Shown: piece after piece, positions 7,358 through 15,424 of the stretch
How the letters are laid out: the number at the start of each line of letters is the position of its first letter
How positions within the stretch are numbered: position 1 is the stretch's first letter
Origin: Paenibacillus hemerocallicola
Lineage (GTDB): Bacteria > Bacillota > Bacilli > Paenibacillales > NBRC-103111
Length of the DNA: 64,000 nucleotides
NCBI RefSeq assembly: GCF_006265175.1
Contig: NZ_VDCQ01000005.1
Span: forward strand, 1-64,000
Direction: 5' to 3'
Position numbers and translations under genes: made by a program
Notes under the pieces: generated by a model
Databases searched by the model: none
The model's input: the letters and a program-made list of their open reading frames with translations, nothing else
Told to the model about the DNA's origin: nothing

Positions 7358-9631
7358 ATGATGGAACGGCGAGAAATGGATGAAATGCAAGAAGACAAGG
7401 GTTTGGATACCGGCGGCAAGCTGCCGTTGCTCACGAGAAGGGCGATGCTGTCGTCGCTCGGCATAGCCGGGGCGGCCTTGGCCGCGGGCAGCGTGATCGG
7501 AGGAACGTTAGGCACGTCGTTCGCTGCCGGGAGACCGGTGAGTGGCGAAGTTTACGGCCGCAAAGGTCCGCCCGATTTTTTGGCGGCGGATTCGTTCGAT
7601 TCGAACTGCTGTTCGTTCGTCACCGTTGCGAGCAGGACTGAGCTAAAGGCACTTGATACCGCAGTGACTACGCTTGCCTTCCTTGGTGTGTCGGGGCGCG
7701 AGGGTATCTTTGAGTGGACCGCTGGCGACTATTCTGCGCATATCGCCGCCGACACTGCCGAGGGTATCTTCATAAAAGCCGATGCCATTGCCGTCACTGC
7801 AGGCGCCTGGGTGCGTGTCTATGACGAAATCGACGTGCGCTGGTTCGGCGCTGCGGGTGACGGATCCGACGCCACAACGGCATTCGCCGCAGCCATCTCC
7901 CTGTCGCAGTTCCTTGGTTTTAACCGCATAGTCTGCAAGAACTCGATAAAGCAATTCAAGATTGTCGAGCTCCAGATTACCGATGATATCGAGATTGACC
8001 TTGGCGGCGCGACGATCCTCGGAGACTTTGGGGCGTGGGGGACGCACTCGGTAAACGCCACTCCGATCTACTGGACCAAAAACGTGTTCTATTCGGTGGC
8101 GGCCGATGCGCCGTCCGTGACGCTGAAGAACATGACCATCAACGGCCAGAATAGTCCGGCGAATCCGATGATCGGTGGGACGCCGCTAATCGATTTCAGG
8201 GGGCCGGCGTCTCCCGCAAACTCCAAGGTCATCATGGAGAACATTGTGATGACGCGCGGGTCAAACCGCCGTTACACAACAGGCTCCGGCATCGCCGCCC
8301 CGACTCTGCTGCTTGATGCCCGCAATATGGAGATCCTTCTCTATAATCTGGATCACGTCTGGATTGACGACTGCACCCTGCGATCATCTCCCGGAGAAAT
8401 GCTGCAGGTGCAGTCAGACGACGCCAGAACGGTCCTGAAGATCAACCGACTGTATGCCACCAAGGCGCGGGATGGCAATCCAAGCACCAAATGGTCATCG
8501 TCAGCACTAAATGTGCTAAACTGCCATCCGTCGTCGGAGATGCGCAACAGCCATTTCTATTTCTTCACCAAGGGGGCGGTAAACTGGGAATCCGGCGGCG
8601 GCCTCATTAGTTCTTGCATTTTCGATTACGTAGATGACAGCAACGGCTTGGACTTCAATGAGGCGGGCAGCTACCGATTCGACAATCATACGGTACGCAA
8701 CTGTTATTTCCGCAACATCAGCAATGTGGGGATACGCACGTCAGGATCGAATGAACTATTCGAAAACAATACGTTTGAAGAAGTAAATCTGCCCATCAGG
8801 TTCGAGGCCGGTGTCGCCGGAAATCCCGCAAGGGGCGCTTGGCTGAAGACAAACCAAGTGTCGCTTGTGAATAACACGGTGCGAAATAACAATGTTGTAT
8901 GTTGCAGCACATCGCACACCGGCAAGCAGGAGATAAGCGCGCTTGGAGTTTCTTCGTCGATCTTTATTGAACTGAGGGTTGATGGCGGAAGTATCGTCGA
9001 ACGCCAGCCATCGACCAAGAAGTCGCTTTTCGGCGTATGGGGAAAGCACGTTCGCTTGTCTCTGTCAGGCTACTTCGGAAACGGCACGACTGCGCTTGTC
9101 TACCTGACCGGCACGGCGACGTGCTTTGCGAGAGACTGCATCTTCGCGCCGGAGGCGGGCGAGTCTGTGCACGTTTTCGAGTTCGTGAACCTCACCGTAG
9201 GGGCGCGTGGAATTGTCCTGGACAATTGCTCGCGAACCACTGTGCTTGACGCAGGTAACTACGACTTCCGCACCACGACCGTCACATTTGATCGAAACTC
9301 AATCCATGTGAACAACTCGCCTGACTTTGCGGGTACGACAAACAATGCGGTCGTAATTAGGGACGAGCGCCTCAAGGGCTCAAAGTCCTTCGATCCGGAC
9401 AGCATGGTATCGGGAGCCTCCGTTTCAACGACCGTCACGGTGGCAGGATGCCGCGTCTCCGATGCGGATGCGATCCTTGTGTCCGTATCGGTTAGCACGG
9501 CGGGCCTTCTGGTGACGGGCACCGTCACTGCGAACGACACTGTGACTGTGGTATATGCTAACCTAACAGGATCGGCTGTGGATTTGGGGGCCCATACGCT
9601 GACGGTTTACGTCATGAAGACCAACGCATAA
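7358..9631 (+). CDS. Tat-exported right-handed beta-helix protein (pectate-lyase/tailspike-like)
   Basis: The protein (757 aa) starts at the ATG after AGAGGCGG; an in-frame TTG at 7337 is less likely. A twin-arginine signal (LLTRRAMLSSLGIAGAAL) near residue 30 predicts Tat export. Residues from about 90 resemble the head of tailspike and glycan-lyase proteins (GIFEWTAGDYSAHIAADT, then DVRWFGAAGDGSDATTAF, the usual entry to a parallel beta-helix). Long stretches rich in N, G and V follow (helix rungs), then a small C-terminal beta domain. A polysaccharide lyase or hydrolase is plausible; no catalytic residue can be named. The body looks imported onto a native leader. Confidence 0.75.
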   Translation: MMERREMDEMQEDKGLDTGGKLPLLTRRAMLSSLGIAGAALAAGSVIGGTLGTSFAAGRPVSGEVYGRKGPPDFLAADSFDSNCCSFVTVASRTELKALDTAVTTLAFLGVSGREGIFEWTAGDYSAHIAADTAEGIFIKADAIAVTAGAWVRVYDEIDVRWFGAAGDGSDATTAFAAAISLSQFLGFNRIVCKNSIKQFKIVELQITDDIEIDLGGATILGDFGAWGTHSVNATPIYWTKNVFYSVAADAPSVTLKNMTINGQNSPANPMIGGTPLIDFRGPASPANSKVIMENIVMTRGSNRRYTTGSGIAAPTLLLDARNMEILLYNLDHVWIDDCTLRSSPGEMLQVQSDDARTVLKINRLYATKARDGNPSTKWSSSALNVLNCHPSSEMRNSHFYFFTKGAVNWESGGGLISSCIFDYVDDSNGLDFNEAGSYRFDNHTVRNCYFRNISNVGIRTSGSNELFENNTFEEVNLPIRFEAGVAGNPARGAWLKTNQVSLVNNTVRNNNVVCCSTSHTGKQEISALGVSSSIFIELRVDGGSIVERQPSTKKSLFGVWGKHVRLSLSGYFGNGTTALVYLTGTATCFARDCIFAPEAGESVHVFEFVNLTVGARGIVLDNCSRTTVLDAGNYDFRTTTVTFDRNSIHVNNSPDFAGTTNNAVVIRDERLKGSKSFDPDSMVSGASVSTTVTVAGCRVSDADAILVSVSVSTAGLLVTGTVTANDTVTVVYANLTGSAVDLGAHTLTVYVMKTNA

Positions 9632-9713
9632 AACATCGCGGCCTGGAAGGCGGCGAAGCTTTATGCGCATCTCCTGCGCTATTGCGTGCGGATACGACAA
9701 AGGCGTTGCATTT

Positions 9714-9815
9714 TTTCCGAAGCGTTTTGCAAAAGCCTGCATCGTTACCCCTTATGACGGCAAAGCCGCCGCCGTTTTTGCAGCGGAGATGGAGAAGCTG
9801 TCGGCCGGAAACGGT
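9714..9815 (+). pseudogene. Scrap of a sugar-binding-protein gene (C-terminal segment)
   Basis: In one frame the stretch reads FPKRFAKACIVTPYDGKAAA followed by VFAAEMEKLSAG, clearly related to FPERFADAYTVTPYDGRANA and its continuation in the lipoprotein encoded at 3156-4496 (bases about 4314-4415). Upstream and downstream similarity is lost, and there is no start. It is a relic of a second, related binding-protein gene or a partial duplication. Confidence 0.82.
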
Positions 9816-9891
9816 CGTGCCGTTCTCCGGCGCAGACGAGGCTTCGGTGAACCTCATTGCGCTATTATGCTGGGTTTAGGCGGATTTCCGC

Positions 9892-10028
9892 AAATAATGA
9901 GCCGAATATTACTATTGCTGAACTTGTGTTCACTGTTAGTAAAATTCGGTTCATTATTTGTTGCCAAGCGCTTTTTTGGGCGGAAATAATGAACTTGGAT
10001 TCATAAATAATAAACCTATGTTCATAAT
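9892..10028. repeat. Intergenic block of an alternating short word (AAATAATGA / TTCATTATT)
   Basis: The word occurs as AAATAATGA (9892), TTCATTATTTG (9950), GAAATAATGAAC (9983), TTCATAAATAATAAAC (10000) and GTTCATAAT (10020), that is, about five times in both orientations within 140 bp. No open frame of note. The architecture is like the other word-repeat blocks in this window, but with a different word. Confidence 0.6.
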
Positions 10029-10068
10029 CCGGTTGTCCGGCGATACGATTTAGGACGGAGGCCGTTTC

Positions 10069-10563
10069 CTACAAATAGTCCCGCGCATCCCGCGGACTCC
10101 GGAACACGATTACGTCTTGGCTCAACCTGACCTGCTCCAGCTTGGCCAGCAGCTTCGGCCTGTTCCGCTTCCGAAAATGTCATATCCATCGGAGAAAAGC
10201 GAAATCGATTTTCTCCGGGCACCCTTCGCCCATATCCGGTCGCGTTCGTCCGTGGTACTGAAATCTCCGTTTGAGTGCGCGGTATAAACAAATAGAACGG
10301 GGGAAATCGAACAGAATGACGGTATCCGATCGCTTGAGGCGAAGATCCAATGTACGGGAATAATTGCCGTCGATGATCCACTCGTCCTCTGCTGTGAGCC
10401 CGGTTACGATCGAATCGAACGTCTCCGGATCGGTCGCTTTCCAGTCGGGATTCCAATAGTAAGCGTCGAGATGATACACTTTGGACCCGATCTTCTCACC
10501 GAGTTGACGGGAGAACGTCGATTTTCCCGATCCGGAGCAGCCTATGACTATAATTCTCTTCAT
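10069..10563 (-). pseudogene. Adenylate-kinase-like P-loop protein (FlaR/topology-modulation type) with an in-frame stop
   Basis: The frame starts MKRIIVIGCSGSGKSTFSRQ (Walker A), then VYHLDAYYWNPDW and EWIIDGNYSRTLDLRL, typical of small P-loop kinases annotated as topology modulation or FlaR-like proteins. After KIDFAFLRWI a TGA (10180-10182) interrupts the frame, yet the same frame continues with RKRNRPKLLAKLEQ and ends at 10069, giving the normal length of about 165 codons. The stop sits where relatives carry a second Trp (WIW), so TGG to TGA is the simplest explanation. The truncated 127-aa product may be inactive. A sequencing error is possible. Confidence 0.8.
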
Positions 10564-10633
10564 ATAGAAAGGCTCCCCTCGCATTCAATGGAAGACGGAA
10601 GTGAGACTTAGTCTTCAGGGCACTGAAAAATGG

Positions 10634-11092
10634 TTAATTGACGTCCCCCAAATAGCAAGGCGCCTGCGTTCCCGCTTGTATAAAGCGGCTAAGCGTCTCG
10701 GGAAACAGCCGGATTTCGTGCAGCCGAGCAATATCGACCCATTCCACGCCGACCTGGTCGGAATCCGGGTTGCTGCCGGCAAATGCGGTCTCGTCCGCAG
10801 ACAGCAATTCGCAGCGGAAATAAAACTCCACTTGGTGGATATCCGCATCCCAGTCGGCAAACTGATGGTTTTTCCCGATATACTCTCGCACGTGAAGCAG
10901 CTCGCCTACGGCAACCGGACATCCGATTTCCTCCATGCATTCGCGGACGACCGCAGCCGCAAGCTCCTCTCCGGGATCTTGGCCGCCTCCGGGAAACAAG
11001 TAAAAATAACCTTCGGGATCTTTATTTTTCGTGAGCAATAGGGCGCGTTCGCGCACGATGACCGCTTTAGCGGAATTGCGAATCGGATTCAA
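10634..11092 (-). CDS. Nudix hydrolase
   Basis: The 152-aa protein carries a complete Nudix box, GGGQDPGEELAAAVVRECME followed by EIG, near residues 35-57 (GX5EX7REUXEEXGU). It hydrolyses a nucleoside diphosphate linked to another group; the true substrate is unknown. The chosen start is a TTG at 11092 preceded by GAGGTG 8 bases upstream. It lies 27 bp from the peptidyl-tRNA hydrolase gene on the same strand, so the two may be cotranscribed. Confidence 0.9.
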   Translation of the reverse strand: MNPIRNSAKAVIVRERALLLTKNKDPEGYFYLFPGGGQDPGEELAAAVVRECMEEIGCPVAVGELLHVREYIGKNHQFADWDADIHQVEFYFRCELLSADETAFAGSNPDSDQVGVEWVDIARLHEIRLFPETLSRFIQAGTQAPCYLGDVN

Positions 11093-11119
11093 TGAAAGTA
11101 CACCTCGGTTGCGGAGTCG

Positions 11120-11485
11120 TTAACACAAGCTCAAGCCCGACACGTAGGACCGAGCTTTCGATTTGGGCATCGGCGGCAAGCTGACGACGGTTAAAGAGCC
11201 TGAAGGAATTTCCGTAAGCCCGCCGTCCCGAATCGGATAAAATCCGAGGTCGACCAGCTTTTCCAAATCCCCGGCCGCTCCCTTCAGCACGATTTTCTTC
11301 ATGCCGCCGCGATACCATTCGACAAACCATTGCAAATACTCGGGAGCGGGAAACTGCGAGGCGTCTCCCTGCAGCAAATCGACCGATGTCAACGTAGCCG
11401 CGTGAGCCGCCTGGGCTGCCAGCTTGCCAGGGGACATGGACAGCTCCCGGTTCACGACATAATACTGAACGATCTCTTCGTTCAC
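11120..11485 (-). CDS. Peptidyl-tRNA hydrolase, Pth2-type
   Basis: The 121-aa product has the archaeal/eukaryal Pth2 fold signatures: QYYVVNRELSMSPGKLAAQA then AHAATL near the N-terminus, KKIVLKGAAGDLEKL in the middle, and ELTEIPSG-like DGGLTEIPSGSLTVVSLPP near the end. It would recycle peptidyl-tRNA or act on a related substrate; Bacillota usually also have the unrelated Pth1. A GTG start at 11485 is chosen because GAAGGAG precedes it with good spacing; upstream in-frame codons to 11533 have no such site. Confidence 0.82.
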   Translation of the reverse strand: MNEEIVQYYVVNRELSMSPGKLAAQAAHAATLTSVDLLQGDASQFPAPEYLQWFVEWYRGGMKKIVLKGAAGDLEKLVDLGFYPIRDGGLTEIPSGSLTVVSLPPMPKSKARSYVSGLSLC

Positions 11486-11713
11486 GGCAATTTCTCCTTC
11501 GCCATCATCATTGCATACCCTTTTATGCCCCATACGGATTTGTCAACGATTATTTTGTTCGGACAAAAAGATCGATACCGTCCGGTTCACCATGTGCTCC
11601 GTGACCGGTCTTTGGCAAATAGCTCCGATCGGGTCGAATCCAGGAAAGCGCGGATGATGCGTCCGACGCTCACAGGCTCCCCACCTCTGTAATTCTATCG
11701 AATGAATGACGGT

Positions 11714-12391
11714 TTACAAATTCGGTATTTGCCAATCGATCTCGCCGAGACCGCGTTCCCGCAAAAAACGGTTTGCTTGCGAGAACGGCCGGCTTCCGAA
11801 AAATCCCCGATAAGAGGATAGCGGGCTCGGATGCGGCGAGCGGATAATGAAGTGCCTCGTTGTATCGATCCGCTGCATTTTCTGTTGGGCGGGACTGCCC
11901 CACAGCACGAATACGACAGGTTTCTCACGCTCGTTCAACAGCTCGATGATGCGGTCGGTGAACATTTCCCAGCCTTTGCCGCGATGCGAGTTGGCATTAT
12001 GCGCCTGAACGGTCAGTACGGTATTGAGCAGCAGCACGCCTTGCTCGGCCCATTTGACAAGGTAACCGTTGTTTGGAATATTACAGCCGAGATCGTCGTG
12101 CAGCTCCTTGAAAATATTTTGCAGAGATGGGGGAGCGGGAACGCCCGGTTTGACCGAGAAGCTGAGCCCGTGGGCTTGGCCGGGACCATGGTACGGATCT
12201 TGACCCAAAATGACGACCTTCGTCTGTTCATATCCGGTTAGCCGAAGCGCCGAGAAGATGTCGTGCATGTCAGGATATACCGTGCGGCTGCGGTATTCTT
12301 GGGCCAGGAAGCTGCGCAGCTCGGAATAATAGGGCTTCGCGAACTCCGTCTCGAGCAGCGGAGCCCAGTCGTTTTGCAATTGGACAGCCAT
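11714..12391 (-). CDS. ung: Uracil-DNA glycosylase, family 1
   Basis: Ung excises uracil from DNA in base-excision repair. The 225-aa protein is full length and shows both family motifs: [20 protein letters not shown] (catalytic Asp in GQDPYH) near residue 60 and [20 protein letters not shown] (His of HPSPLS) near 185. The start is preceded by GGGAGAG. About 230 bp separate it from the downstream peptidyl-tRNA hydrolase gene; that gap holds no recognisable gene. Confidence 0.96.
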   Translation of the reverse strand: MAVQLQNDWAPLLETEFAKPYYSELRSFLAQEYRSRTVYPDMHDIFSALRLTGYEQTKVVILGQDPYHGPGQAHGLSFSVKPGVPAPPSLQNIFKELHDDLGCNIPNNGYLVKWAEQGVLLLNTVLTVQAHNANSHRGKGWEMFTDRIIELLNEREKPVVFVLWGSPAQQKMQRIDTTRHFIIRSPHPSPLSSYRGFFGSRPFSQANRFLRERGLGEIDWQIPNL

Positions 12392-12582
12392 GAATAGGTT
12401 CTCTCCCGTCTGGATGTATTTTCTAGTATTTTATCATAGAATCGGGGCTTGTGTAGGCAAGGCTGCAGGGCTGCCCAAGCTTTGCCCCATGTACCGAAAG
12501 CGGAAGGCAAAGAAAACGATATGTTCTGTGCATAACGAATCGTATGTGTTACACTCGAATTGCTTTCGCTGCTAACAGGGAA

Positions 12583-12610
12583 TTGCCGCTTTGCCCAGGA
12601 TCGATATAAT
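12583..12610 (+). promoter_or_regulatory. Sigma-A-type promoter for the AraC-family gene
   Basis: TTGCCG (12583-12588), a 16-bp spacer and a perfect TATAAT (12605-12610) lie just ahead of the ribosome site GAGGTG and the ATG at 12626. Confidence 0.6.
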
Positions 12611-12625
12611 ACGAGGTGTCGTCGT

Positions 12626-13507
12626 ATGAAAATAAAATCATTGGACCAGTATTCTCATCCGCGCAATTTTCCGTTCTGGATTCAGCGAAACCAACACGAT
12701 ACGCGTAATATGCCAAGTCTCCATGTACATAATTTTGTGGAGTTGATATATGTTGCGGAGGGACAGGCCACTCATTTGTTTCAAGACATTTCCTACGAGA
12801 TGCAAGCAGGGGATGTATTTATTATAAATCCGGGTGAGAAACACGGTTATGTGACGGAGAACGATCAAAGAATCGAAATTATAAACTGCTTGTTCGAGCC
12901 AGGCTTTATTCCGACCTCGCTGTTGAGTGAATTGCGTATTTCCGATTCCCTCGACTTTTTCTATGTCCAACCCTTTTTGAACGGGGACGCCCGATTCAAT
13001 CATAAGCTGAATTTGCGAGGCAAGGCGTCGGAAAAGACGCAATCGATCCTGGAGGAGCTCCATTGGGAGATAAGCAGGCAAGGCCCCGGCTTTCAGGCGT
13101 TGATTCAATTGAGAATGACGGAGTTGTTCATTCTGCTGTCCCGCATTTACAATGAACGGAAAAACAATTCCGGAAGCGGTTCGCCAAGCGAGTTGATCGT
13201 TCATCGCATATGCGGGTACGTGGAACGGCACTATAACCGGAAAATTACGTTATCCTCTCTCTCCGAACTATTTCATATCGGAGTCCGTCAGTTGAACCGG
13301 CAGTTCAATCGTCATACGGGTTCCAGCGTGATCGAATACGTTCACAAAATCCGGCTGGAAAAAGCCAAGCGGTTGCTGGCGGAGACGGATGAAATTATTA
13401 CCGTCGTGGCCGAAAAGGTAGGGTATGAGGACACCGCATTTTTCAGTAAATTGTTTACACGGGAAGTGGGGTGTTCACCAGGAAAATATAGAGACGAGAA
13501 TCGATGA
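12626..13507 (+). CDS. AraC-family transcriptional regulator with cupin sensor domain
   Basis: The N-terminal cupin half (SLHVHNFVELIYVAEGQATH, then AGDVFIINPGEKHGY) senses a small molecule, and the C-terminal 100 residues form two helix-turn-helix motifs (ITLSSLSELFHIGVRQLNRQ; VAEKVGYEDTAFFSKLFTRE then CSPGKYR). The length of 293 aa is typical. The ATG at 12626 follows GAGGTG. It precedes the second sugar-binding lipoprotein and a glycoside-hydrolase-like gene on the same strand, and such regulators usually control neighbouring sugar-uptake genes; that link is inferred. Confidence 0.93.
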   Translation: MKIKSLDQYSHPRNFPFWIQRNQHDTRNMPSLHVHNFVELIYVAEGQATHLFQDISYEMQAGDVFIINPGEKHGYVTENDQRIEIINCLFEPGFIPTSLLSELRISDSLDFFYVQPFLNGDARFNHKLNLRGKASEKTQSILEELHWEISRQGPGFQALIQLRMTELFILLSRIYNERKNNSGSGSPSELIVHRICGYVERHYNRKITLSSLSELFHIGVRQLNRQFNRHTGSSVIEYVHKIRLEKAKRLLAETDEIITVVAEKVGYEDTAFFSKLFTREVGCSPGKYRDENR

Positions 13508-13535
13508 TCTCCGCGTACTGCGGGGATTTTTTTTC
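13507..13535 (+). terminator. Intrinsic terminator of the AraC-family gene
   Basis: An 8-bp stem ATCTCCGC-GTACT-GCGGGGAT overlaps the stop codon and is followed by eight T residues. Confidence 0.88.
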
Positions 13536-13617
13536 TGCGACGGCACAATCCGCGTACGTGGTGGGTAATTGGAATAGCGCATGTTCGGTGAAAGCCCGCT
13601 GCCTCTGCCGGGGGCGC

Positions 13618-13897
13618 ATTGCGGGACCGCGAGTCCAACAAATAGCGGAACAGGAGTATGCTATTGACCCGAGTTCTCGTGGTTGAGTGCAAAATAAGTG
13701 AAAAGCGTTCCGCTATCCCGCTGTTCAGGATCATTTTCACCCCGAAAGCTCGATATAGAAGAAGCCTGTTCCGTTATCTTCAAGCGAGTAACGGAATTCG
13801 GGACAATAACGGAATGTAGTTCCTCTATTCGGGCAACGTCATGTCATGTCCATCAAAACGCCTTCAGGTTGTATGTGGATGATGCTGTCGTAGTTTT
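13618..13897. repeat. Dispersed intergenic repeat, copy A
   Basis: This roughly 280-bp non-coding block is homologous along its length to 22791-23073. Both begin with the identical 20-mer ATTGCGGGACCGCGAGTCCA and end with GCTGTCGTAGTT. Inside are repeated short words in both orientations: AATAGCGGAA, TTCCGCTAT, TTCCGTTAT, GTAACGGAA, AATAACGGAA and TTCCTCTATT. No protein-coding signal is seen. It lies between the AraC-family terminator and the binding-protein promoter region. Confidence 0.82.
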
Positions 13898-13906
13898 TTT
13901 GCAATA

Positions 13907-13927
13907 AATTTGTAATTATTACGATTT
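13907..13927. promoter_or_regulatory. Zur-like palindrome upstream of a sugar-binding lipoprotein
   Basis: The core TTGTAATTATTACGA differs at one position from the B. subtilis Zur consensus TCGTAATNATTACGA (from memory), and the flanking bases extend the dyad (AAT...ATTT). It lies 118 bp before the start at 14045. A second dyad, TTGGCG/CGCCAA, is at 13944-13963. Whether zinc control applies to this sugar-type gene is uncertain. Confidence 0.45.
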
Positions 13928-14044
13928 TGGCCGAATCAACAAGTTGGCGGTCCATATCGCCAATGGTACAATCGGCCGCAGTTTTATAAAGTGAATAACG
14001 AAAGCGCAAACAAAATTCTAAAATGGAAGAGAAGAGGCTTAACT

Positions 14045-15376
14045 ATGAAAAAAAGGGTTTCATTAATGCTTCTTATGGCTCTAAACGGGGCACTGTTGAC
14101 ATCATGCTCGAATGGAGCCGACAAGTCCGGGACGACGCTTAATCAGGAGCAAAGCAGTCCAAACAAACCGGAGGAGCCGGTAGAGCTCGTTTTTTATTCC
14201 CATGCCGGGGAATCGGAAGACAGTTTTAACGGGAGATATGGGGATGTCATACGGGCCAAGTTTCCCGACTATGCGATCAAGTATATACGGAAAGAAAAAG
14301 GGGCGACTATTCCGGAATTGATCGCGGCCAACCAGCGGGTCGACATCATCTACAATGTGTTCGACTATGTTCTGGAGCCTCTCGTGGATTCCAAGCTGCA
14401 GTACGATATGACCGATTTGGCCAAGAAGCACGGGGTGGACTTGAACAAGTTCGAGCCTACCGTCATGGAAGGGATTCGAAAGGCCGGCAATGGAAAGCTG
14501 TACATGCTGCCGGCCAGCATGCAGGTTTCGATGTTATTTTATAACAAGGAACTGTTTAATAAATTCGGGGTTCCTTATCCGAAAGACGGGATGACTTGGA
14601 ATGAGTTGAAGGGCTTGTCGCAAAAAATGACGCGCAAGGAGGGGAATCAGCAATACTACGGTTTTGTCGGTTTCCCGCAATTTGCGCTCAAAACGAATCC
14701 TTTCTCGGAGCCGTACCTGGACCCGAATACGGGAAAATCGACATTCGAAAAGGAAACTTGGAAAAAGGTTATTCAAGACACGTTTTTGGATCATGATTTT
14801 GACAACGCTCTCAGAACTAGAATCATTGAAAAAAATGCGCTGCCATACCGGCTGGAATTTACCAATACGAAGGAAATCGCCATGTTTCATTTTCACTCCG
14901 AGTTTCCAAACGCCGTTCCGAAGGATATGGAGAAAATCGATTGGGATATGGTTGCGTTCCCTACCTACAAGGAATTAAACGGTGTCGGATCGCAAGCGAC
15001 GGCCGTTAGCATGAGTATCACATCGATCGCCAAAAACAAAGATGCGGCTATGGAAGTAATCAAATATATCACTTCGGTGGAAAACCAAACCGCTTACTCC
15101 AAAAAAGGCGTGCTGTCCGTTCTGAAGGATGAGTCGGTGAAAGCGGCTTTTGGCCTGGACAGTCCGTTCAAGGATAAAAATTGGAAGGCTGTGTTTTACA
15201 ATAAGCTTGCTCCGATGCCTTACAGGTCGGAATACGAACTGCTAGTGGAGAACATCTATATTGCGACGATCAAGGAAATTGTGAAAGGCCAGAAAGATAT
15301 GAACACGATTATGCGGGAGGCGGCTGAAGCTGCGGATAAAGCGGTTGCGGAAGCGAAGTCGGTGCAAGGAAAGTAA
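14045..15376 (+). CDS. Extracellular sugar-binding lipoprotein (ABC solute-binding protein, family 1)
   Basis: The 443-aa product has signal peptide MKKRVSLMLLMALNGALL and lipobox LTSC. The mature domain contains MLFYNKELFNKFGVPYPKDG and MTWNELKGLSQKMTRKEG, close in pattern to the lipoprotein at 3156, and ends in the AAEAADKAVAEAKS helix. It would bind a sugar for an ABC importer, but no permease or ATPase gene is adjacent. The ATG at 14045 follows AGAGG; in-frame codons from 13991 lack a signal peptide. Its neighbours are the AraC regulator upstream and a truncated glycoside-hydrolase-like gene downstream. Confidence 0.9.
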   Translation: MKKRVSLMLLMALNGALLTSCSNGADKSGTTLNQEQSSPNKPEEPVELVFYSHAGESEDSFNGRYGDVIRAKFPDYAIKYIRKEKGATIPELIAANQRVDIIYNVFDYVLEPLVDSKLQYDMTDLAKKHGVDLNKFEPTVMEGIRKAGNGKLYMLPASMQVSMLFYNKELFNKFGVPYPKDGMTWNELKGLSQKMTRKEGNQQYYGFVGFPQFALKTNPFSEPYLDPNTGKSTFEKETWKKVIQDTFLDHDFDNALRTRIIEKNALPYRLEFTNTKEIAMFHFHSEFPNAVPKDMEKIDWDMVAFPTYKELNGVGSQATAVSMSITSIAKNKDAAMEVIKYITSVENQTAYSKKGVLSVLKDESVKAAFGLDSPFKDKNWKAVFYNKLAPMPYRSEYELLVENIYIATIKEIVKGQKDMNTIMREAAEAADKAVAEAKSVQGK

Positions 15377-15424
15377 GGAAATTGAAAGCTGATTATCATA
15401 TCGTTCGAGGAGGAGATTTCATGT

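Noticed and set aside
11534-11713. Possible TetR-like fragment between ung and the peptidyl-tRNA hydrolase gene
   Set aside because: A short stretch (IIRAFLDSTRSELFAKD) faintly recalls TetR proteins, but the frame is too short and the match too weak to call.
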